Shown here piece by piece: positions 46,214 to 55,630 of a stretch of 61,450 nt of DNA. The stretch lies in contig CAZMGG010000017.1 of assembly GCA_964565715.1 (NCBI GenBank), positions 1 through 61,450 of the forward strand, given 5' to 3'. The notes below the pieces were generated by a model that had not been told where the DNA came from, searched no databases, and saw only the letters and a program-made list of their open reading frames with translations. Position numbers and translations under genes: made by a program. Each line of letters opens with the position of its first letter. Position 1 is the first letter of the stretch. This DNA is from CAZMGG01 sp964565715 (GTDB lineage: Bacteria; Planctomycetota; UBA1135; UBA2386).

Positions 46214-48334
46214 ATGCCGAAGCCAGCCATGACCGACCTCTCCCGGACCGTATCCTGTGCCGCACCGGCCGTCGCGCTCGCCGCCAGCGTCCTCCTCCTG
46301 TTCGCATCACCCGCGGCGGCCCAGATCCGGGTCGACCATTCCGCGTGGCAGACGCCGATCCGGAATCAGGGCTCCCGCAACACCTGCACGGTGTTCGGTG
46401 CCCTGGCGGGGCTCGAGGCCCGCTACAAGCGCCAGGGCTACGGCGACATCGATCTGTCGGAGCAGTTCGCCAACGCCATGCTCAAGAGCCTGTGGCTGCA
46501 TCCCTACTGGAACGAGATCACCACGGTCGACACCGCCGAGGCCCAGGCGGCGTGGAGCGGGGGTGGTGGCGGTTCGGGGCACGCCGACTCGCTGGCCACA
46601 TGGTTCAAGGTGCCGCTCGAGAGCGCTTGGCCCTACGTGTCGAACACCCCGAGCAACCTGCCGGCGCCGTGGGGGAACCCCTACTGGAACGCGCAGAGCA
46701 ACCTGAACGCCTGGAACCTCGATCCTGCCAACCTGCCCCGGTCGGTCCTCAAGCAACCGGTCTACTACTCTGCCACCGGCGTCGTCTACCTCACCGCCAC
46801 CGGCAGCGGCCCGGCCCGCGATCCGGCGGTGATCGAGAGCGCCCTGCGAGCCGGTTACGAGGTGATCTGGGACACGAGCGATGTGGTGTTCGGCCAGTCG
46901 ACCTGGCGGCCGGCCAACGCGACGCCCGGCGGCCACTCGATGCTGATCGTCGGCTACGACCGCGCCGCGGCCAACCCCGCCGATCACTACTTCATCGTCA
47001 AGAACAGCTGGGGCGAGACCGGCAATCCCGGCGGCTACACCCACGTCACCTATGACTTCCTGCGCGCCTTCGGCAGCGCCGCGTCGTATCTGACGGGCGC
47101 CGCGACGCCGTCGCCCTGGCCGGAGTTGCGCATGCTCGGCCGCCGCAACATCTGCTTCAACGGCCATCGCGGCACGCTGGACATCTACCACATCCCTGGC
47201 ACGGCCAGCCGGATCTGGAGCTGGGCTTACGGGGTGACCCGCACCGATCGGCGGCTCGGCATGTTCACCGATCAGAACGGCAACAAGTGGAAGGTGAACG
47301 GCACGATCGCCGGAAACACCATCGTCTTCTGGTGGAAGGGTGGCACGCCCAACCTGCCCTACGACGAGACCGCGACCTCGCCGACGTCGGATCGGCAGTT
47401 CACCTACACGATCGTCGACGACGACGGTGACGAACTGGCGGGCTGGCACACCGACACGATCGCGGCCGGACCGCCGTTCTACGGGGGCTACCTGCGGCGG
47501 CCGACGACGATGACCGCCAACGACGGCTTCCTGACGCCGGTCTTCTCGAACGGCACACCCGTGTCGCCCGACCAGTGGCTCGGCAACTACCAGGTGCGCT
47601 GCGCCGACCAGGACTTCGTACTCGACATCCAGGCCCGCAACGACCTGCTGCTGCCGGCCGCCGAGCGATCGACGCACGCGGGCTTCGCGTGCAACGCCAC
47701 TTCTGACGGCGTCAACTGGACCTCGCTGGTGGGCAGGGTGCCGCTCAGCCAGCCATACACGGCGCAGATGACGGTGCCGTTCCTCACCCCGATCACCCTC
47801 GACCTGCGCATGCTCGGCCTGCAGCGCGGCGTGTTCGGCGGCCGGGCGGCGCTGGGTGGCGGCGTCTTGCTGCTCGATGGCGCCTACGGCGTGCGCACCG
47901 GCGGCCGCGTGATCGGTTCGCGCAGCTACTACGGCACGCGCTGTGGTCCCACTGGGCGCGCCCCCTACATCTACGTCGACGTGAGCCAGCCAACGGTGGG
48001 CACGCCGGTGCCCTTCCGCGCCCAGCCGATGGCGCCGTCGTCGGCCGCGTTCCTGGCGGTCGGGCTGTCGCGCACCTCGTCGGGCGCCATTCCGCTGCCC
48101 TACTCGCTGGCGCCGCACGGGGCGCCGGGCTGCTCGGTGCAGGCCGACCCGCTGGTCACCATGCTGGCTGTGTCCGACGGCGCTGGCGTCGTGACCAGGA
48201 GCATGGTGTTCGGCGCGCCGGCCCTGGTCGGCCAGGCGGTCTACGCCCAGTGGATCTGCCTCGATCCGACCGCCAACGCGCTGGGCATGACCACCAGCGA
48301 CGGCGCGTCGATGGTGCTGGGCGGCGTGCGGTAG
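46214..48334 (+). CDS. Secreted papain-like (C1) cysteine peptidase
   Basis: Protein of 706 residues with a signal peptide (LAASVLLLFASPAAAQ). The N-terminal ~280 residues form a C1-type domain: oxyanion Q52 and nucleophile C58 in IRNQGSRNTCTVFGAL, H241 in GGHSMLIVGYD, and N264 in FIVKNSWGE. The usual Trp after the nucleophile is a Thr. No long propeptide is seen: the domain begins right after the signal peptide. The remaining ~400 residues are beta-rich and probably mediate surface attachment or substrate binding. It is a single gene behind a large inverted repeat. Met6 (46229) is an alternative start. Confidence 0.85.
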   Translation: MPKPAMTDLSRTVSCAAPAVALAASVLLLFASPAAAQIRVDHSAWQTPIRNQGSRNTCTVFGALAGLEARYKRQGYGDIDLSEQFANAMLKSLWLHPYWNEITTVDTAEAQAAWSGGGGGSGHADSLATWFKVPLESAWPYVSNTPSNLPAPWGNPYWNAQSNLNAWNLDPANLPRSVLKQPVYYSATGVVYLTATGSGPARDPAVIESALRAGYEVIWDTSDVVFGQSTWRPANATPGGHSMLIVGYDRAAANPADHYFIVKNSWGETGNPGGYTHVTYDFLRAFGSAASYLTGAATPSPWPELRMLGRRNICFNGHRGTLDIYHIPGTASRIWSWAYGVTRTDRRLGMFTDQNGNKWKVNGTIAGNTIVFWWKGGTPNLPYDETATSPTSDRQFTYTIVDDDGDELAGWHTDTIAAGPPFYGGYLRRPTTMTANDGFLTPVFSNGTPVSPDQWLGNYQVRCADQDFVLDIQARNDLLLPAAERSTHAGFACNATSDGVNWTSLVGRVPLSQPYTAQMTVPFLTPITLDLRMLGLQRGVFGGRAALGGGVLLLDGAYGVRTGGRVIGSRSYYGTRCGPTGRAPYIYVDVSQPTVGTPVPFRAQPMAPSSAAFLAVGLSRTSSGAIPLPYSLAPHGAPGCSVQADPLVTMLAVSDGAGVVTRSMVFGAPALVGQAVYAQWICLDPTANALGMTTSDGASMVLGGVR

Positions 48335-48377
48335 TCCTGCGGTGCCGGCGGTTACCCTGCCGCCGGCCACCGCTACC

Positions 48378-50330
48378 ATGGCGCCCATGGCGCCGCCCGC
48401 CGCAGTACCCCTCCTGGCCGCCTTCGCCGCTGGTTGTCTCGCCACCGCCGCGCTCGCCCACGGCGGCCAGTACCGCGGCGGCTGGAACGATCCGCCGCCG
48501 CCGCCCTCCACGCCGGGCGCCGGCGTGCCCGGACCGGTGACGCCCGCCGGCGGCCTCGGCGGCCCGGGGCCGCTCACCGGCGGCCGCCCTACCATCACCG
48601 ACGGCACCAGCTGGCAGGTGTGGTGGGAGTTCAACAAGGAACCCCTGCTCGACAAGCCGGCGGTGCCGAGCAAGCTGCCGATCACCGGCAGCGACGAGTT
48701 CTTCCTCGGTCCGCGCCGCAACGTCGCCACCCGCGACGCCCTGGGCCCGTCGGCCAAGGACCGCCGCGACCTGATCGTGCCGGCCCTGCTGGAGGCGCTG
48801 CGCGAGAACAACAGCCGCGACGTCATCACCGCCTGCCTCGTCGCGCTCGGCAAGGTCGGCCTGGAGCCGCCGGGCGTGGCGCTGCTGCCGACCATGGCGC
48901 CGTTCGTCTCGGCCAGCGAGCAGGAGGTGCGGGAGACGGCGGCGCTGGCCATGGGCATCCTCGGCCAGCCGGCAGCCCTCGACTCGCTGATCGGCCTGCT
49001 CGAACAGGATCGCGTCGGCCGCGCGCTCGCCGGCAAGGACGAGGTGCCCGACCGCACGCGGACCTTCGCGGCATGGTCGCTGGGCCTGCTGGCCCACGAG
49101 TCGATCGACCTCGCGGTGAAGCGGCGCGTGCACGACGCGCTGCTGGCGCGCCTGCTGCGGCCCGAGGAGAAGGGCCGCGACCTGCGGGTGGCGCTGATCC
49201 AGGGTCTCGGCCTGCTCGGGCTCGATCCCGCGCGCAGCGGCGGCGAGAAGCTGCTGCTCTGGCGCACCGTCGGCGAGCTGTGGGACTTCTACGGCAGGGA
49301 CCTCGGCAAGGGCGACCAGCTCGTGCAGGCGCACGTGCCGGTGGCGGTGGCGCGCCTGCTCGGCCGCGGCGACGGCCCCGAACACCGGCGCAGCAAGGCC
49401 CTGCTGGGCGCCGAGCTGTTCCCGCGCGAACGCCGCAACAACGCCATCCTGCAGTCGGCGGCGATGGCACTGGGCAGCCTCTGTCTGCCCGCCGAGACCT
49501 TGCCGGAGGACGCGGCGTACTCGCAGCTGCTGCAGCGCTACTACCGCGAGGGCACCGACCAGCAGGCGCGGATGTTCGCGGTGATGGCGCTGGGCCGGAT
49601 CGGCGGCGCCGCCAACCGTGCGGCGTTGATGGCCCTCTACGAGCCGGCCAACAAGGCCACCGAGAAGCCCTGGGTGGCGCTGGCGCTGGCGCAGATCGCC
49701 CGCGAGCAGGTGCAGCGGCCCGGCCACGTGGTCGACGTCGAACTGGGCCAGCTGCTGCACCGCGACGTGCAGCTGATCGACAACGACGAAGCCCAGGCGG
49801 CGCTGGCCCTGGCGCTCGGCCTGTGCGGCTACCGCGAGGCCGGCGACACGCTGATCGAACTGCTGCACGGCCGCGGTCGCAGCGACATGCTGGCCGGCTA
49901 CCTGGCGGTGGCGCTGGCGCTGCTCGACTACGAGCCGGCGAAGGATCCGCTGGTGGACCTGATGGAGCGCTCGCTGCGCCGGCCGTTCGTCCTGCAGCAG
50001 TGCGCGGTGGCGCTGGGCCGGCTCGGCGACGTGCGGGTGGTGCCGCGGCTGCTCGACATGATCGGCAAGAGCGACAGCACCGCGGCGCTGTCGGCGGTGG
50101 CCACCGCGCTCGGCTTCATCCGCGACCGGCGCAGCATCGAGCCGTTGATCGCCGCCCTGCGCGATCCGGAACGGACCAAGCTGGCGCGGGCGTTCGCGGC
50201 GGCGGCGCTGGGCGGGGTGGGCGACAAGTCACCGCTGCCCTGGAACACCGTGATCGCCGTGGACGTGAACTACCGGGCGACGGTCGACACGCTGACCAAC
50301 GGCAGTTCGGGCGTGCTGGACATCCTGTAG
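48378..50330 (+). CDS. Secreted HEAT-repeat protein
   Basis: Protein of about 650 residues. ATG 48378 or 48387 is preferred to a GTG at 48342 because the signal peptide (VPLLAAFAAGCLATAALAHG) begins there. A Gly/Pro-rich stretch (GGWNDPPPPPSTPG) is followed by TSWQVWWEFNKEPLL, a motif often seen in Planctomycetota secreted HEAT proteins. Then come about a dozen HEAT/PBS-lyase-like helical repeats (DLIVPALLEALRENNSRDV, ALAMGILGQPAALDSLIGLL, RSIEPLIAALRDPE). It is probably a periplasmic protein-interaction scaffold. No enzymatic motif is seen. Confidence 0.82.
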   Translation: MAPMAPPAAVPLLAAFAAGCLATAALAHGGQYRGGWNDPPPPPSTPGAGVPGPVTPAGGLGGPGPLTGGRPTITDGTSWQVWWEFNKEPLLDKPAVPSKLPITGSDEFFLGPRRNVATRDALGPSAKDRRDLIVPALLEALRENNSRDVITACLVALGKVGLEPPGVALLPTMAPFVSASEQEVRETAALAMGILGQPAALDSLIGLLEQDRVGRALAGKDEVPDRTRTFAAWSLGLLAHESIDLAVKRRVHDALLARLLRPEEKGRDLRVALIQGLGLLGLDPARSGGEKLLLWRTVGELWDFYGRDLGKGDQLVQAHVPVAVARLLGRGDGPEHRRSKALLGAELFPRERRNNAILQSAAMALGSLCLPAETLPEDAAYSQLLQRYYREGTDQQARMFAVMALGRIGGAANRAALMALYEPANKATEKPWVALALAQIAREQVQRPGHVVDVELGQLLHRDVQLIDNDEAQAALALALGLCGYREAGDTLIELLHGRGRSDMLAGYLAVALALLDYEPAKDPLVDLMERSLRRPFVLQQCAVALGRLGDVRVVPRLLDMIGKSDSTAALSAVATALGFIRDRRSIEPLIAALRDPERTKLARAFAAAALGGVGDKSPLPWNTVIAVDVNYRATVDTLTNGSSGVLDIL

Positions 50331-50366
50331 GGGGTGCGGCACCCGGCGCCTAGGATCCGCGCCGTC

Positions 50367-51557
50367 GTGCCCGAGCCGGTTCCGCAGCCCACCGCCCGTC
50401 TGCCGCGCAGCGTCCTGGCGCTGGGCTGGGTGTCGCTGTGCACCGACCTCAGCAGCGAGATGATCGTGCCGCTGCTGCCGGCGTTCATAGCCGGGCTCGG
50501 CGCCGGACCGGCGTTCCTCGGGCTCCTGGAGGGAGCGGCCAACGCCACGGTGGCGGTGCTGAAGGGCCTGTCCGGGCGCTGGTCGGACCGCACGCGCACC
50601 CGCAAGGGCTGGGTGCTGCTGGGCTACGGGCTGTCGTCGGCGGCACGGCCGCTGCTGGCCCTGGCCCAGGGTCCGCTCGGCGTGCTCGGCATCCGCGTCG
50701 TCGACCGGATCGGCAAGGGGCTCCGCTCGGCGCCACGGGACGCGCTGATCGCCGGTGCGGTGCCCGCGGAACGGCGCGGCGCGGCGTTCGGCCTGCAGCG
50801 GGCGATGGACCACACCGGCGCCACGCTGGGGCCGCTGCTGGCGGCGTTGCTGCTGTGGTCCGGCCTGTCGGAACGGTCGGTGTTCGGGCTGGCGGCGGTG
50901 CCGGCGGCGATCGCCGTGCTGGTGCTGTGGCTCTGCGTGCGCGAGGAGCAGAACGCGGCGGCGCCGCCGGCAGCCGCCGCGCCGGTGCCGCCGCGGCCGG
51001 GCTTCCGGCCGTTCCTGCTGGTGGCGGCGCTGGGCGGGCTCGGCAACGCCATGGACCTGCTGCTGCTCTACCGCGCCCTCGAACTGGGTGTACAGCCCTG
51101 GCTGGCGCCGCTCCTGTGGGCGGGGCTGCACCTGCTGCGCGCGGCCCTGGCGCAGCCGCTCGGCGCGCTCAGCGACCGGGGCGACCGCCGCACGGTGATC
51201 GGCTGGGGGCTCGGGCTGCAGGCCCTCGTGCTGCTGCTGTTCGGGCTGGCGGCGGCGCCGTGGCAGGCCTGCGTGCTGTTCGTGCTGCACGGCCTGCACG
51301 CGGCGTTCACCGAAGGCGCCGAACGGGGCCTGGTGGTGGAGCTGGCCGGCGGCAAGGGCCGCGGCACCGCGTACGGGCTCTACCACATGGTGGCGGGGCT
51401 GAGCCTGCTGCCGCTGTGGGGCGTCGGCGCCGCCTACGCCGCGTTCGGGCCGATCGCCGCGTTCCACGGCGCCGCCGGCTGCTCGCTCGCGGCGCTCGTG
51501 GTGCTGCGCTACTGGGTCCTGCCCAGCAGCTCGTCGGCGACGCGCTGCGCGCCGTAG
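50367..51557 (+). CDS. MFS-family transporter
   Basis: Protein of about 396 residues with some ten to twelve hydrophobic helices. The loop after helix 2 has the MFS motif A-like sequence GRWSDRTRTRKGW, and the fifth-helix region reads DRIGKGLRSAPRDALI, which is characteristic of a group of uncharacterised bacterial MFS permeases. A second-half equivalent GALSDRGDRRTV is present. The substrate is unknown. GTG 50367 is chosen over GTG 50334, which is 3 nt after the upstream stop. The 3' end overlaps the convergent S46 peptidase gene by 49 nt. Confidence 0.85.
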   Translation: MPEPVPQPTARLPRSVLALGWVSLCTDLSSEMIVPLLPAFIAGLGAGPAFLGLLEGAANATVAVLKGLSGRWSDRTRTRKGWVLLGYGLSSAARPLLALAQGPLGVLGIRVVDRIGKGLRSAPRDALIAGAVPAERRGAAFGLQRAMDHTGATLGPLLAALLLWSGLSERSVFGLAAVPAAIAVLVLWLCVREEQNAAAPPAAAAPVPPRPGFRPFLLVAALGGLGNAMDLLLLYRALELGVQPWLAPLLWAGLHLLRAALAQPLGALSDRGDRRTVIGWGLGLQALVLLLFGLAAAPWQACVLFVLHGLHAAFTEGAERGLVVELAGGKGRGTAYGLYHMVAGLSLLPLWGVGAAYAAFGPIAAFHGAAGCSLAALVVLRYWVLPSSSSATRCAP

Positions 51558-53638
51558 ACCACGGTCAGGGCCTCGATCATCGCGTCGGTGTGCACGCTGA
51601 TCGCGCGGCTGTTGTCCTTGGCGTACCAGAAGTTGTTGGGCAGCGACTCGATGTTGCCGTCGAAGATCAGGCCGACCACGTTCAGCTCCTTGTCGACCAC
51701 CGCGGAACCGGAGTTGCCGCCGATGATGTCGTTGGTGCTGACGAAGTTCATCTTCTTGCCGAGGTCGAGCTTGTCCCTGGCGTCGAGCCAGGCCTGCGGG
51801 ACGTCGAACGGATACTGGTGACCGAACTCGGAGCCGCGGGTGAACATGCCGCCCAGGCTGGTGGCGTAGGGCGCCAGGGTGCCGTTGTACGGATAGCCCT
51901 GCACCACGCCGTCGGAGAAGCGCAGGGTCATGGTGGCGTCCGGCGCCACCTTGGTGCCGAACACCGCGTGCAGGGCGAGGCCCATCTGCGCGCCGAGCAC
52001 CCTCTTCTTCGTCTCGAGTTCCTCCTGCAGCTTCTCCTCGGCCTGCATCAGCGGATGCAGCACGCGACCGGCCACCATGGCCGGATCGTCGCTCTTCGCC
52101 ACCGCCTCGGCGCCGCCGGCCAGCAGGTCCTCGACGACCTTCTTGCGGCCCAGCGTGCTCTTCTGCAGCCGCTCGATGGCCGGCGGCACCTCGCCGTCGC
52201 CCAGCACCGCCTGCAGGTAGGGATCGTCCTTCGGCAGCCAGTTGCGGGCACGGATGAAATGGTCCGCCAGCAACGACATGGTGATCGGGTTGCCGCCCAC
52301 CCGCATGTTCAGGGCCTCCTCGCGGGCCTCGTTGCGCTCCTCCTCGGTCAGCGCCGGATCGACGGCCTTGGCGATGGCGAGGGCGCGCTCGATGTGCGAC
52401 GAGTAGCTCGGCGAGTGGAACACCGCCTTCGGGTGCAGGGCGCGCTGCTGCTCGGCGACCTCGGCCAGCTCGTCCCACAGGTGGCCGAAGCGGGCCTGCA
52501 GGGCCGGATCCGCCGCCACCTTGGCCCGGAAGTCCATCTCCTTCTGCAGCCGCGCCGCCATCTGCTCGCGGTTGCGCAGCCCGCCGAGCATGCCGGTGAA
52601 CGCCTTGCGGCTGTTCTCCCAGTTCAGGATGGTCGGCAGCAGTGACTTCTCGATCTGCGGATCCTGGCCGGCGAAGTGGCGCAGGATCTTGATGCCGTTC
52701 TCCAGCAGCTCCACCGTGATCGGGTGCTCGGCGTCGCGCAGCGCCGCCATCTGCTCGAAGGTCAGCAGGCGCTCGGTGCTGCCGGGATTGCCCGGCACGA
52801 ACACCAGCTCGCCCTCGCGCACGCCGTCCTGGCGCCAGCGGAAGTAGTGGGTCGAGGTGTCGGCGGGCTTGCCGTCCTCATAGGCGCGCACGAACGAGAA
52901 GTCGGTGGCGTAGCGCGGATAGGTGAAGTTGTCCGGATCGCCGCCGAAGTGCGACGCCTGCAGGTGCGGCGCCATCACCAGCCGCACGTCCTCGTAGATC
53001 CGGTAGCTGTAGAGCTGGTGCTCGGCGCCGTGGAACAGCATCACCACCTGGTGGAGCTGGTCGGGATGGGCCTGCCGGGCCGCCTCCAGCAGCTTCTCCT
53101 TGTTGGCCTCGCGCTTCTTCTCCACCGCCGCGGCGTCGTCGCCGGCGACGATGCCCTCGTCGACCTCCTTGGTGACGTTCCGCTGCGACAGGAGCTGCTG
53201 CACGGTGAGGCCGTCGAGCCGGATCTCGTCCTCGAGCGCGCGGGCGACGAAGCCGTCCTTCACCCAGTCGTTCTCGCCCTGCGCCTTCGACACGTTGTCG
53301 CGCACGCAGTGGTGGTTGGTCATCACCAGGCCCTGGGGCGACACGAAGGACGCCGAGCACCAGGGGTTCTCGCGCTCGCCGAGCCGCAGCGCCGCCAGCC
53401 GCAGCGAGTCGAACCACTTCTGGTCGGGCTTGAAGCCGTATTCCTTCTCCAGGTAGCCGAGCGGCGGGTTCTCGAAGGTCCACATCTTGCCCATCGCCAG
53501 GTCGTCGGCGACGGCGGGCTGGACCGCGGCAACCTCGGGCTGCTGCACCGCCGGCTGGGCGGGCTGCGGCGCCGGCGCGGTGCCGGCGCAGGCGGCGAAC
53601 AGGGACAGGAAGGCGAACGGGAGGAGGCGGATCTTCAT
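51509..53638 (-). CDS. S46-family dipeptidyl peptidase (DPP7/DPP11-like), lipoprotein
   Basis: Protein of 709 residues, typical S46 length. The chymotrypsin-like triad can be placed: His110 in GLVMTNHHCV, an Asp in the region GGDPDNFTYPRYATDFSF, and Ser643 in GGNSGSAVVD. S46 enzymes release dipeptides from the N-terminus of peptides; the S1-site residue that decides hydrophobic or acidic preference cannot be fixed by eye (local sequence FDGNIES). The N-terminus (FLSLFAACAG) looks like a lipoprotein signal with Cys17. It is probably periplasmic or outer-membrane linked, serving peptide nutrition. Confidence 0.93.
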   Translation of the reverse strand: MKIRLLPFAFLSLFAACAGTAPAPQPAQPAVQQPEVAAVQPAVADDLAMGKMWTFENPPLGYLEKEYGFKPDQKWFDSLRLAALRLGERENPWCSASFVSPQGLVMTNHHCVRDNVSKAQGENDWVKDGFVARALEDEIRLDGLTVQQLLSQRNVTKEVDEGIVAGDDAAAVEKKREANKEKLLEAARQAHPDQLHQVVMLFHGAEHQLYSYRIYEDVRLVMAPHLQASHFGGDPDNFTYPRYATDFSFVRAYEDGKPADTSTHYFRWRQDGVREGELVFVPGNPGSTERLLTFEQMAALRDAEHPITVELLENGIKILRHFAGQDPQIEKSLLPTILNWENSRKAFTGMLGGLRNREQMAARLQKEMDFRAKVAADPALQARFGHLWDELAEVAEQQRALHPKAVFHSPSYSSHIERALAIAKAVDPALTEEERNEAREEALNMRVGGNPITMSLLADHFIRARNWLPKDDPYLQAVLGDGEVPPAIERLQKSTLGRKKVVEDLLAGGAEAVAKSDDPAMVAGRVLHPLMQAEEKLQEELETKKRVLGAQMGLALHAVFGTKVAPDATMTLRFSDGVVQGYPYNGTLAPYATSLGGMFTRGSEFGHQYPFDVPQAWLDARDKLDLGKKMNFVSTNDIIGGNSGSAVVDKELNVVGLIFDGNIESLPNNFWYAKDNSRAISVHTDAMIEALTVVYGAQRVADELLGRTQ

Positions 53639-53730
53639 GTGCGGAAGGAAATGGGCTCCGATGCGGGCGGGCCACGATACGGAGCCGGCGGCCCCGGTGA
53701 CAGCTCGCGGGCGAAACCCGCGTCCCGCGT

Positions 53731-54270
53731 TCAGGGCGCCTCGTGCAGGGCGCCGCCGATACGCCAGCTGCCGGGCGCGTCGGGATCGCGCATGGCCAGC
53801 ACGGTGATCCAGCCGGTGTGCTCGCCGACGCGATAGGCGCCGTGGCGGCCGCGCAGCCCACTGTCGGGTGCGGGTTCGCGCGACAGGATCGCGCGGTCGA
53901 GTCCCGCGGGCAGGCCCCTGAGGTCGGCGGAGCAGGGCTGGGTGATCGTGCCGCCGGCGGCGGTGACGTGCGCGCTGCAGGACGTCGCCAGCTGGTCCAG
54001 CAGTGGCTCCAGGGCTTCGTCACCGATCTCGCCGGCCACCAGGAACGTCATGAAGTGGTGACCGGGCGGGGTGATGCGGAGGCCGGTGCGGACACCGGTC
54101 TCATGGCGTTTGGTCAGGGCGGCGACGGCCTGCCCGGCCAGGGTCGATGCCGGCGCCGTGCGAAGCAGGTCAGAGGGTTGTCCCGGGGCTGTCGGCGGCG
54201 CCACCTTCGGGGCACAGCCAACGGCCAGGAGGAGCGGCAGGAAGCAGAGCAGCGGCAGGTGGCAATGCAC
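53731..54270 (-). CDS. Small hypothetical lipoprotein
   Basis: Protein of 179 residues with a probable lipoprotein signal (LPLLLAVGC, Cys19). The mature part contains a segment GHHFMTFLVAGEIGDEALEP and a C-terminal region (GEHTGWITVLAMRDPDAPGS) that looks like a small alpha/beta domain for sensing or processing. No family is recognised. It follows the C25-like peptidase gene by 3 nt, so they are probably one operon. Confidence 0.65.
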   Translation of the reverse strand: MHCHLPLLCFLPLLLAVGCAPKVAPPTAPGQPSDLLRTAPASTLAGQAVAALTKRHETGVRTGLRITPPGHHFMTFLVAGEIGDEALEPLLDQLATSCSAHVTAAGGTITQPCSADLRGLPAGLDRAILSREPAPDSGLRGRHGAYRVGEHTGWITVLAMRDPDAPGSWRIGGALHEAP

Positions 54271-54273
54271 GGA

Positions 54274-55593
54274 TCACCTCACGGGCAGGCTCGGGTCACC
54301 GAAGACCATGAACTTCATGGCCTGGAAGAAGATGCTGGGCGGATACCAGCTCGCCGTCGGCCGCAGTTCGGCGAGGCGCTCGCGCGCATGGTAGCCGCGC
54401 ACCGCCGCCACCCAGCAGTCGCCGAGGCGCGGGGCCTCGGCGCGGCCGGCGGCCGCCGCGAATTCGGCCAGCAACGTCAGCGCGCAGGGCTGGCTTCCCG
54501 TGTTGCAGCCGATGTAGGCCCAGGCGCCGCCCTGTTCCGACAGCAGCAGGATCTCGCCCAGGCCCGTCCGGTCGTGCGGCCCTTCCTGCAGGCACGCCGG
54601 CTGCGGCGGCGGCGCCGCGAACACCTCGCCGTGATTGGTGCCGGCGTGGACCTTGCCGTGTACATCGACGTAGCCCTCATAGGGCGGGCACGGCGCGAAG
54701 CAGGCGGTGCTGCAGCCGACCGACAGGACCATGGGCAGCCGTTCATTGCGCAGCTCCCGCGCCGCCTTCGGCGGCAGGCACTGGTCCCAGGCGTCCGGCT
54801 GGCCGTGACCGGCGTGCAGCAGCAGCGCCGGGCCCTCGTTCCACAGGGCGGTGACGCTGGCCGTCGTCGGCGCCGGCAGGTCGGGGCGGTCGAAGTAGCG
54901 GCGCTCGATGGTCCAGCGCGGGCCCAACGCCGCGGCGGCGGCATCCAGGACCGGCCGGCTGTCGACCCAGCCGTCCACCGCGATCAGTCCGGCCCGCGGG
55001 GCCACCGGCGCCGCGTCCTGGTGCCGCAGCGACTTGCGGATCACGACCTCGAGTTCGGCGAGGGTGCTGACCGGCCAGCGCCCGACCGCCAGTTCGGGCC
55101 GGTAGTCGATGTCATCGGCGTTGATCGGCCCGTCCTTGTGGTGCTCGCCGCGCACCTCGCCGAAGTAGCCGGCGCGGTGCCCTTCGAGATTGCCGTTCCA
55201 GTCCTCGAACGAGCCGTCCCGGCGGGCGACGTCGGCGTAGTAGAGGTCGCTCGGATAGAACGCATGGTCGAAGGCTTCCTTCGTGTTGCGATCGAGGACC
55301 ATGTAGCGCATCGGCAGCACGTCGCCGTCGCCGACCAGCAGCACGTAGCGCAGGTTGGCGGCGAGCCAGGCCCGGTAGAGGCGGCGCTTCAGGCGTTCGG
55401 GATCGTCGGCGCCGGGGCTCCCGGCCAGCACGTCCTCGAGCACCAGCAGGCGGCACGGCAGGTCGGCATTGCGGGCGGCGACGTAGGGCGCGCAGGCCTC
55501 GGCGAAGGCCCGCGGCGCCAGGACCAGCATGGTCTGTGCCTCGGGGCAGGCCGTGAGGAGGAGCGCTGCGGCGAGGACGCGGACCATGGTCAT
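54274..55593 (-). CDS. C25 (gingipain-like) cysteine peptidase family lipoprotein
   Basis: Protein of 439 residues with lipobox L-T-A-C (Cys16). The caspase-fold core shows His260/His263 in LLLHAGHGQ and the nucleophile Cys294 in VLSVGCSTACF, with strands LRYVLLVGDGDVLPMRYM and DIDYRPELAVGRWPVST upstream. The C-terminus ends in FMVFGDPSLPVR, as in C25 domains. It is much shorter than gingipains, lacking a long propeptide and adhesin domains. It likely acts on proteins at the outer face of the envelope. A relatively AT-rich stretch (55606-55635) upstream may hold its promoter. Confidence 0.82.
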   Translation of the reverse strand: MTMVRVLAAALLLTACPEAQTMLVLAPRAFAEACAPYVAARNADLPCRLLVLEDVLAGSPGADDPERLKRRLYRAWLAANLRYVLLVGDGDVLPMRYMVLDRNTKEAFDHAFYPSDLYYADVARRDGSFEDWNGNLEGHRAGYFGEVRGEHHKDGPINADDIDYRPELAVGRWPVSTLAELEVVIRKSLRHQDAAPVAPRAGLIAVDGWVDSRPVLDAAAAALGPRWTIERRYFDRPDLPAPTTASVTALWNEGPALLLHAGHGQPDAWDQCLPPKAARELRNERLPMVLSVGCSTACFAPCPPYEGYVDVHGKVHAGTNHGEVFAAPPPQPACLQEGPHDRTGLGEILLLSEQGGAWAYIGCNTGSQPCALTLLAEFAAAAGRAEAPRLGDCWVAAVRGYHARERLAELRPTASWYPPSIFFQAMKFMVFGDPSLPVR

Positions 55594-55630
55594 GGACGAG
55601 GATTGCCGTAAAGCATGGTAAGATAATCGG

